NCBI GenBank assembly: GCA_010015675.1 | Contig: ML976999.1 | Location: 534,173 to 595,302, forward strand | From: Byssothecium circinans | Taxonomy: Eukaryota > Ascomycota > Dothideomycetes > Pleosporales > Massarinaceae | DNA: 61,130 bases | Direction of reading: 5' to 3' | In this document: positions 54,069 through 61,130 of the stretch, piece after piece | Position numbering within the stretch: position 1 is the first letter of the stretch | How the letters are laid out: every line of letters starts with the position of its first letter | Position numbers and translations under genes: made by a program | Notes under the pieces: generated by a model | What the model was told of the DNA's origin: nothing | Database searches by the model: none | Seen by the model: the letters and a program-made list of their open reading frames with translations, nothing else

Positions 54069-54704
54069 GACGTTTTAAGAAACAGAGCAAACTCATAGAG
54101 TTATTCTTAGCTGTGTTTCAGCGGTAGCTTGTTTGAACCTCACCTTTCCGATGGTTTATGGGTTTGACGGTCCGGCGCGCACTAGCTTGAAGAGAGAAGG
54201 CCATGAGGCAACACTACGGGAGTTATCGAACATAGATGTAGTCGCTCAAGCTATGTACGTAGTAGTCATCACGGGAAAGTTCGTAAGTACAAAGAGCTCC
54301 TTGGTGTTTCTAAAGTAACCACGCACCGTAGGAACGCAGCACAGAGCTAGTTCGTTAAATAGCCAGCAAACATATTGTGTTCCATATCCCTCCGCCACAA
54401 CACCCCTCCATTGCAACGAAACTCTTCTCACCCACCCGCGTCACCGGTACCCAATAGCACTACTCAGCTTCCTCCATCCTATGCAGCCAAGGCCATAACA
54501 GAAACGCGATCGCACAGCCAAGACTCCACTCCAGCTCTCCATGAGGCAAGCAACGCTGCGCCCTCAGCGTTGTCTGACCCTAGAGACGCTTGGACATTCA
54601 GGTGCTTCCTCGACCGAGGAACTAAGTTTCCGGAAATGCGCTCCATTGGCTCCCTGACTAATGTGGATATGGTCGGATGAAGAAGCAGCGTCGACTTCGT
54701 CAAA
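54069..54704. other. Intergenic 5' of the GEgh16 gene
   Basis: No convincing gene on either strand. Confidence 0.4.
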
Positions 54705-54705
54705 G

Positions 54706-54714
54706 TATATATTA
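54706..54714 (+). promoter_or_regulatory. TATA-like box upstream of the GEgh16 gene
   Basis: tatatatta, followed by a long CT-rich leader to the ATG at 54893. Confidence 0.35.
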
Positions 54715-54892
54715 GGTAGTGGCATCGACATTTGGGGGAATCATCTCATCATCAGCATCCTCATCCTTCTCCTCCTCCCTCTTCATCTTCTCTGTTCGCA
54801 TTCAGTGACCTGGAGTCATCTATTCCCTTTTAATACATTCACTTCAGCTTATTGTCTTTACTTATCGTCTAATTGTTTCCTACGCCTTTACC

Positions 54893-55943
54893 ATGTACTT
54901 CTCCAAGCAAGTTGTGCTCGCCGCCGGTCTGGCGAGCTATGTCTCCGCTCATGGCACAGTCGTCAGGATGAACGGTGCCAACGGTGTCGTCATGCCCGGT
55001 CTTACCGTTGCTGATGGTACTCCTCGTGACTGCTCCTCCAAGTACGCTAGTCCTACTCATTTTCCTACATCGATTACTAACAATCACTTAGCGGCTGCGG
55101 TTCTCAGGCCGACACTGCTATCATCCGTGACCGCGACATAGCAGCCGGCAAGTGCGGGCCCCTTGGTCGCACTCAGGGCAACGGCCCCGTCGATGCGGCC
55201 GTGATGATCTCTGCCTTTATGGGCACAGGTACCGCTCCCACGAACAATGGTGCTTCCGGCGCCACTGGTGTCGAGGACAACATCCCCCAGAGCGCCCAGG
55301 GTGGTCAGAAGAGGCAGCTCCTCGGTGGTCTCCTCGGTGGCAAGGGCAAGGGCAAGGGCAAGGCAGCCGGCGGCGGTGGAGGTGCTACCGGCATCGCTGG
55401 TCTTCTCGGCGGAGGCGGCACCAAGGCTGAGGGCCCACCAGAGAGCGGTGTTGCTGCTGCGGCCGGCCAGGGTGCTACCGCTGGTATGCCCACTGCGGGT
55501 GATGATGGCAGCATCAACATGACTTTCCGTCAGGTACGCTTGTCTCCCCCTCCCTCCGCTTCCTCGTCAGATTCTAATATCCCCAACAGATCAACCAGGA
55601 TGGCGCAGGGCCCTTCGATGCCGCCGTTGACGGAACGTCCGGTGGAACCGACGAAGCCGCTTTCCAGACCGCAGAAGTCACCCAGGACGTCCCCGGTCTC
55701 GGTGTCCAAGGTATCTCCCTCGCGACCTCAACCGAGTTTCCCATGACAGTCCAGATGCCCGCTGGCATGACCTGCGATGCCACCGTTGCCGGTGTCAACA
55801 ACGTCTGTGTTGCCCGTGTCCGCAACGGCGCCGCTGCCGGTCCCTTTGGTGGCTCCGTCGCTTTCACCCAGACCCAGGCTGCTCGCAAGCGCGCCATTGC
55901 CTACAGGCTCAAGAAGCGTATGGAGATTGGCAACATCCACTGA
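54893..55943 (+). CDS. GEgh16/Gas1-type (MAS3) infection-structure protein
   Basis: Three exons (54893-55041, 55092-55533, 55590-55943) give 314 aa. The signal peptide is MYFSKQVVLAAGLASYVSA, followed by HGTVVRMNGANGV. The family motifs GLTVADGTPRDC, GCGSQADTAIIRD, GRTQGNGPVDAA, INQDGAGPFDAA, QMPAGMTCDA and NGAAAGPFGGSVAFTQ are all present. The family is known from Blumeria GEgh16 and Magnaporthe Gas1/Gas2, small secreted or cytosolic proteins made during appressorium formation and needed for full penetration. A Gly/Lys run (GKGKGKGKAAGGGGG) sits in the middle, in the variable region. It is probably induced during plant contact, which the sequence itself does not show. Confidence 0.9.
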
Positions 55944-56493
55944 GTGGTAATTCTGGGAGTGAATGGGCGAGATGGTAGAGAGGATTGACGAGGTATTGGT
56001 GATTGTGTATATGGAAACCTGATGATGATGGTCGTACGATCTTTACTGTATGTATGATAATTTAGATGGATCAGGTATCCTCCTTTGTTGATATTCTTAG
56101 AGGAATAAATATCGATAATACGATGAGCTTACTGCATTGTGACCAATCATTTCGCTTTCTTGCTTTTGTAGTTGCATTTGCATACTCGCGGGGCGTACTG
56201 GATACGGTGGAAATTGCATCCATAGAAAACCGATAAGGCCATACCCATCAACTTAATCACTGGCATGCAACAAATTAGAGCGCGGATGGCAAAAAAACGT
56301 GATTCCAATTCCACCCGTGCACGTGAGGAGGGTTAGACAGGGGTAAGCGCCGCCAAGACTACACCGCATATGCCGTGACACCTTGTTGCCTAAACATGCA
56401 CAATACATTGCTCACCCCATCTCTCCTCATCATCATTCGAAACATCCTTTCCATCCTCCACATCATCACACTCTAGCTCTGGGCCAAGGAATC
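55944..56493. other. Intergenic
   Basis: 3' flank of the GEgh16 gene and promoter of the F-box gene. Nothing else seen. Confidence 0.4.
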
Positions 56494-58110
56494 ATGGCTC
56501 GCAAAACGCATCGCAAAACTCTCCCTCCAACTACGCTTCCCCTTCCAAATACTACGCCTCCTCCTCCAACAACGCTTCTCGATCTCCCCAACGAAGTAGT
56601 TATCGAAGTGGCTTCGTACCTCAGAATTCCAGATCTGAGGCGTCTCTCTAGAGTGAACCACAAATTCTACTTCTTTGTCAGTGACTATCTCGCTCGATAC
56701 CGATATGGCTCTGGCCTTTCCGCCCTTCCAGACGAACTCATACTCCGAATCGTCGAATGTCTTGGCTCCCAGAAAGATTGCAGTCGCCTTGCACGAACAA
56801 GCCACCGATTCTACCCCTTGGTTATGAGCTGCATTCTTCGCCACAACATCCAGCATGGCGAGAGTGATTTGCTCTATTATGCGGCAAGCAAGAATCTCAA
56901 AACGATGGCACGGGCCATGATACGTTTAGGCGCAAACGTAAATACAAGTGTCAAATGCAATAATTTTGCTTTCACGTCACTTGTAGCCGCAGCTAGCTTT
57001 AGTGGAGATGAGGAGATGGTCGAGATGCTCCTTGATGCTGGAGCAAGCCAGTTCACGTACAAGAAAAGAATCGCACTTACAGTAGCTATCCTTAAGCGGA
57101 AGATGAAGGTAGCATTAGTACTATCGCGAGACTTGGAGTCTCCAGACGAGCCGCTAGATGGAGAGAGGGGCTCGGCTTTGCAGCTAGCTTGCAGGAGAAG
57201 GATTGTCGATTTGGTTCGGAATTATGTCAAACGCGAGGGCCCTGTCGAAATCGAAGGTCGCAGCATCGCTCTATACAATCTGCTTCAGCAATATACTAGC
57301 CGGGCTGATATAGTGAAAAACGAGTTGCATGAGGATGTGTATCAGATTGCACTTTTACTCTTGCACCACGGAGCGGATCCTGATCTTCATCTTCACATCA
57401 AGGGTTCGGGTTTCACCAATGCGGACACTGCACGAGCTCTAGCTTCTAGAAACCCAGACCCAAGGATACGAGGCTTGCTTCCAATTTCGTCCTTGAGGAG
57501 TTCGAGACCAGCCTCGTCAAAGATTGGGAGATCCTGGATGGACCAAAGCGCTAGTCAGGGTTCTGACACCTTTGGCTCTATCTCATTTGACTGCCCCAAA
57601 CATGCAAAGCTGGGCGACCTATTCGACTTTTCAGATGTAGAAGAATCGAACCCCGAACTACTCCCAACAAGAATCACGATTAGTGACAGCACACCTACAT
57701 CGCTGTCCGAAGAAGTTCGTATCCTACCGCCCTTTCCTCAACTTGGTACGTCGAAAGAGTCCTTACATCCCGCAGCGAACAGTTTCTGGGCCAAGTCACC
57801 AGCGACCGTCTTCCAACAAGGCGAACCAGTTCACGCTGCGGTATACCACACTTCCACGGACAACAAGAAGAAGAAGGAGCAGTTGGAGAAGACTGAAGCC
57901 TTTCCAAAATTGGTGAAATTATCGACCGCATCATCGAATGACGGGGGTAAGGCTCTTTGGGCAGGATTCTCACAAAAAGCCACGTCTCCAAAACCAAAAA
58001 CGAGCCAACACGAACAACCACCGGTCACAACGACAGATGCTGGGACTGAGGCGACGCCAGGGCCGAAGACGTCCAGGAAAAAGAAGAAATGGGAGCCTCT
58101 GCGCCTATAG
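56494..58110 (+). CDS. F-box protein with two F-box motifs and ankyrin-like repeats
   Basis: A single exon of 538 aa; the start MARKTHRKTLPP is the first ATG of the frame. Two F-box-like motifs are adjacent: LLDLPNEVVIEVASYL (about residues 28-70) and LSALPDELILRIVECLGSQK (about 75-120). Ankyrin-type repeats follow (LYYAASKNLKTMARAMIRLG, LVAAASFSGDEEMVEMLLDA, IALLLLHHGADPDLHLH). The C-terminal 180 residues are low-complexity and end with a basic cluster (KTSRKKKKWEPLRL). F-box proteins recruit substrates to SCF ubiquitin ligases, and ankyrin repeats would bind the substrate. It converges with the membrane-protein gene downstream. Confidence 0.8.
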   Translation: MARKTHRKTLPPTTLPLPNTTPPPPTTLLDLPNEVVIEVASYLRIPDLRRLSRVNHKFYFFVSDYLARYRYGSGLSALPDELILRIVECLGSQKDCSRLARTSHRFYPLVMSCILRHNIQHGESDLLYYAASKNLKTMARAMIRLGANVNTSVKCNNFAFTSLVAAASFSGDEEMVEMLLDAGASQFTYKKRIALTVAILKRKMKVALVLSRDLESPDEPLDGERGSALQLACRRRIVDLVRNYVKREGPVEIEGRSIALYNLLQQYTSRADIVKNELHEDVYQIALLLLHHGADPDLHLHIKGSGFTNADTARALASRNPDPRIRGLLPISSLRSSRPASSKIGRSWMDQSASQGSDTFGSISFDCPKHAKLGDLFDFSDVEESNPELLPTRITISDSTPTSLSEEVRILPPFPQLGTSKESLHPAANSFWAKSPATVFQQGEPVHAAVYHTSTDNKKKKEQLEKTEAFPKLVKLSTASSNDGGKALWAGFSQKATSPKPKTSQHEQPPVTTTDAGTEATPGPKTSRKKKKWEPLRL

Positions 58111-58187
58111 CATTGCTTTCCAGAGACATGGTATGTATAGTATTATCATGACAATAAAATAAAGCAAGTCTCCCCCTCGAACAAACT

Positions 58188-59585
58188 CTAAGCGTTCAAC
58201 CACATCTTCACAACACGCATAACTTTACTACTCCGACTCCCATCAATCTCCACATCAAAAAACTGTTTCCACGGACTCAGCGCAACATGCACCGCCCCAC
58301 AGGCCATATCAAACGCCACGGTCGCCTCCTTTGTCCCATGAGTCATCGCAATAATCGATTTCATCGAGTCCACCACATCGATGATACCAACAACAATGAA
58401 ACCCAGCAGCGCCATAAGTGACGGCATTGCCCACATAAACCGCGATTCATCCATGTCCTTGTATTTGAGTGCGAGTAACTTATACACTATTCGAGCACCT
58501 GTAGATATCCAAGCCACGAGAGCGAACCCGTTGAAGGTTGATAGCAGGTCTCCGTATAACCCGTACCCAGGGTCGGCGAAGAGGTGTTTTTTCGCGCAAA
58601 GTTCAGTTGTCGAGCAGGTAGCTGTCGGTTGGACGAGAGAGTTGAGGCAGGTGTATCGCGGGTGCGAACTTTCCCCTGCGCCCTTGAGCATGGTGTATGT
58701 AGCGATGCACTGAACCACAGCCGCAGCATACAATATACCCTGTATGATATATCGTGCGGCGATACTCCGGCCCACCCATTTGTCGAGCAGACATTTCAGG
58801 GGATGGAAATGCGTCGCGTGAGCCAGCTGCCACGTCCCAAAGAAACCAACGACAGACACAAGCGCGGGTTCTTTCACGAATTCGAACCACCAAAGGCCGA
58901 ATGAGGCAGTAGTCCATATGTTGCCGATCCAGAACACGATCTTTGAGAACATTTTGTCGCCATGGCAATGCTTGGGATTGTGAAGAAGAACTGGCTGCCC
59001 GTTTCCATAGTCTGCATCCTCGTTATTCGGTGTAAGGTCGTAATCGTTCATGAGATTGTCGTTTTTGGAGTCTTGCAGCATGAACAGTGCACCAATGAGA
59101 ACCAGTATCATCGTAAGGTTAACGAGTGTCCATCGCGGGAGACGCACTTGCGCGAGCGCGGATTCCTGAGGAACAGACGGGACGACGGTGTAGTTGGAGA
59201 AACAGGACGCTATTGTATCACACCATTCCAGATTCACTCTACGGGGTTCCACTCCACGCCCATACGGATTCGATATGGGGATGCTAGATTGCTGGAGGTA
59301 CCACCCTTCCTTAGGAAGCTTGGCTACGAGGCTGCAGTCGACTCTGTTCTTGGGGATAGCGGTTGAGCATTCGGTGTAGCGACTGTTCTTGAACCGCGCG
59401 AGTTGGAGGTCTGTGGTGTTGCCGTGGAATGTCGTAGTGGGTGTTTGCCAGAAGAGGCCGACGAAAACCATAGCGGTTATTTCGAAAGCGGCAAAGGAGA
59501 TGACGAGGACGTAGACTATGCCTAGCCCAAAGCGTCGGATTACCTCTAAGGAGTTGTCATCGAGCCATCGTCCGAGCTTCGACAT
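58188..59585 (-). CDS. Polytopic membrane protein, uncharacterised fungal family
   Basis: A single exon of 465 aa starting MSKLGRWLDDNSLEVIR. About seven hydrophobic spans are visible: IVYVLVISFAAFEITAMVF (about residues 22-45), LVNLTMILVLIGALFML (about 153-170), then around 215, 240, 280, 355 and 395 (PSLMALLGFIVVGIIDVVD). A long loop after the first span holds several Cys and N-glycosylation sites (NTT, NYT), which places it outside the cell or in the lumen. No transporter signature is recognised. The gene converges with the F-box gene, with only about 80 bases between them. Confidence 0.7.
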   Translation of the reverse strand: MSKLGRWLDDNSLEVIRRFGLGIVYVLVISFAAFEITAMVFVGLFWQTPTTTFHGNTTDLQLARFKNSRYTECSTAIPKNRVDCSLVAKLPKEGWYLQQSSIPISNPYGRGVEPRRVNLEWCDTIASCFSNYTVVPSVPQESALAQVRLPRWTLVNLTMILVLIGALFMLQDSKNDNLMNDYDLTPNNEDADYGNGQPVLLHNPKHCHGDKMFSKIVFWIGNIWTTASFGLWWFEFVKEPALVSVVGFFGTWQLAHATHFHPLKCLLDKWVGRSIAARYIIQGILYAAAVVQCIATYTMLKGAGESSHPRYTCLNSLVQPTATCSTTELCAKKHLFADPGYGLYGDLLSTFNGFALVAWISTGARIVYKLLALKYKDMDESRFMWAMPSLMALLGFIVVGIIDVVDSMKSIIAMTHGTKEATVAFDMACGAVHVALSPWKQFFDVEIDGSRSSKVMRVVKMWLNA

Positions 59586-61130
59586 GGTTGTCTGGCGGTT
59601 GAAAAAGAAGTGGATTGAAAATTGTGTGCGGGGGAGATGGTCAAAAAAAAGTACTTCTTGTGAATTAGTCTGGGGTGAGAACATCACTCAGGGGAGATAT
59701 TAGTGTCTTAAATACCATGAAGGACACACGATGGCAAAGCAGAGGTCCTTTGCTGAAGCTCAAAAAAGTCGACATGCAGGTCGACGCTGAGGCGCATAGG
59801 AATTAAACCCTGGCAACAGTGACCAATCAATGCCTGTTTTCGCCTTTTTCCAACCAATCACCAACAAACTCAATACTCCTCAGCCTCTTCTCTGTGTTAG
59901 ATTGGGGCCAGCCTCGCCCTATTGCTGATGGATGTCTGCACGCTCTCCCCCGAGAGGGACTATGTTGCTTCCCAAGTAAGAGATATTACCCCTAGAGCAG
60001 AAGCCAAGTCCGCTGCATATGTATGTACAACGTAAGCAGTCCTCCGCCTCTCCTATGCTTCAGCCTCATCACAGCTAGCGGAATCCAGTTGCTTAGTATA
60101 GTTATGCAGCTTTGCCTTAAAGTCGTGCGCAATTAGACTAAGCTGACTTTGCCGCCGAACCCTTGTTTTTTCCCTTTCCTGGCATCAAATCCACCCTGTT
60201 TATCGGTCTAGCCGATCGTGTGTTTTTAGTTAGAACTGAGGTGACCTCCTGTGGTGTTGAGGCTGAGTCACCGTCTCCTTCGGGCTTAGCTTACGCCGTA
60301 CGCTAGCTAATTTGTAATGCTATCTATTCGGCCTACCGCTATGATGTAGCACGTATACACCATGCAAGTTGAATAGTTTTCTAATCAGATATTACTGCGC
60401 CTCGTCTACCGTTGTGTGTCCATCGAGGGAATATTAGTCATGCACCGAACGAGTAGTAGCTCGGCAGGAGGTGAATAGATTTACAAGCAGCATCTCGCGC
60501 AACGCTCTCCATGGGTTCGTGCGCAAAAGAGCATCGCAACTCCTATGCCTGGAAACCTTCCCAAAAAGTACTGGTGCCTCTTGCATCACTGCCGAGGAAA
60601 AGGAGCCTGCAAAATACATTATGGATCGTGAAGACTGCTGTTCTAAAGAAGGTGCTCAAATCAGTCGGCTGATGGGGAGAATGGGGAGTTTTTGGGCTGG
60701 GGGATATGACTTCAAAGTAAAGATGCCCTTTTCGCTCATTTTCCAGTCGCCGAGCAAGTGACTGCACATCGTCTCAGAAGACGCACGAAAAGTTATTCTA
60801 CAAACTTCTCGATGCACTTTACTTGGCCCTCCTTGTTAGGAATACGGGGAGGAAGTATTTCCATAGATTATTGTACTTGCTTCTGTATCCATACACAGTG
60901 TGGATAAAACGGCAGCTGGTTCCTACACGTGGCAGGTTCTTACCCGTCACATGTACTCCACCGGATAAATATGTTTGACGAATAAGGCCTCGTTACACTA
61001 CCGTGTTTAGTCAGCCAACGCGCGGTTTCGGCCAACGCGCACCCCAACAAGATCTCACTCTTGGCAACAGTGAGGTTGTAGAGCCATCCACAATAGTTGA
61101 ATTGTTCTAATAATTCATTGTAATACTAAA
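59586..61130. other. Non-coding right end; transposon-end-like repeat at 61011-61041
   Basis: No gene was seen. Near the edge, gccaacgcgc occurs twice about 18 bases apart (about 61013-61041), an arrangement reminiscent of the doubled GC-rich motif at the ends of the palindrome at 660-1360. The element, if real, continues past the window. Confidence 0.35.

Overview
The window looks like genomic DNA of a filamentous ascomycete (Pezizomycotina), most plausibly a plant-associated Dothideomycete. The reasons are short GT..AG introns of about 47-115 nt with CTAAC-like branch sites, a GEgh16/Gas1-type appressorial protein, a triple CBM18 chitin-binding protein, a Fot1/pogo transposon and a stretch with a saturated RIP footprint. 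No exact species call is possible from the sequence alone. Gene models below were built by splicing by eye, so exon boundaries are predictions.

Left part (1-11.4 kb): the 3' end of an ankyrin-repeat gene; a 701-bp near-perfect palindrome whose AT-rich interior has lost essentially every CpA/TpG; a decayed cytochrome P450; a four-exon CBM18 gene; and a divergent pair formed by a DenD-like NAD-dependent dehydrogenase and a secreted carboxylesterase with one frameshift.

Centre (11.7-48.6 kb): almost every gene lies on the minus strand. First comes a giant Ser/Thr-rich mucin-like gene of at least nine exons. It is followed by a tandem array of diverged paralogues of an unrecognised family, here called family X (X1-X5 at 18.4-29.1 kb). 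X1, X2, X4 and X5 share two phase-0 introns at the same protein positions. Next come orphan genes with nuclear-localisation-like basic clusters and low-complexity, Q/N/S-rich bodies: Y at 30.5-33.0 kb, Z1 at 34.3-36.6 kb and Z2 at 38.1-40.3 kb. Z2 is followed by two decayed tandem copies (41.1-43.0 and 45.9-46.2 kb), with an intact Fot1/pogo element inserted between them. CACGTG boxes sit at a similar distance upstream of Y, Z1, Z2 and the second Z copy. Orphan W closes this block. This central stretch has the hallmarks of a fast-evolving accessory compartment: tandem duplication, decay, a transposon and lineage-specific genes.

Right part (50-61 kb): more conventional fungal genes, namely a secreted Cys-rich three-module protein, a ketopantoate reductase-like enzyme, a GEgh16/Gas1 homologue, an F-box/ankyrin protein and a polytopic membrane protein. 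The last 1.5 kb is non-coding as far as I can see and ends in a repeat that resembles a transposon terminus.

The main candidates for something undescribed are the family X array, the Y/Z1/Z2 set with its shared promoter spacing and the RIP-saturated palindrome. No biochemical function can be assigned to X, Y, Z or W from the sequence.
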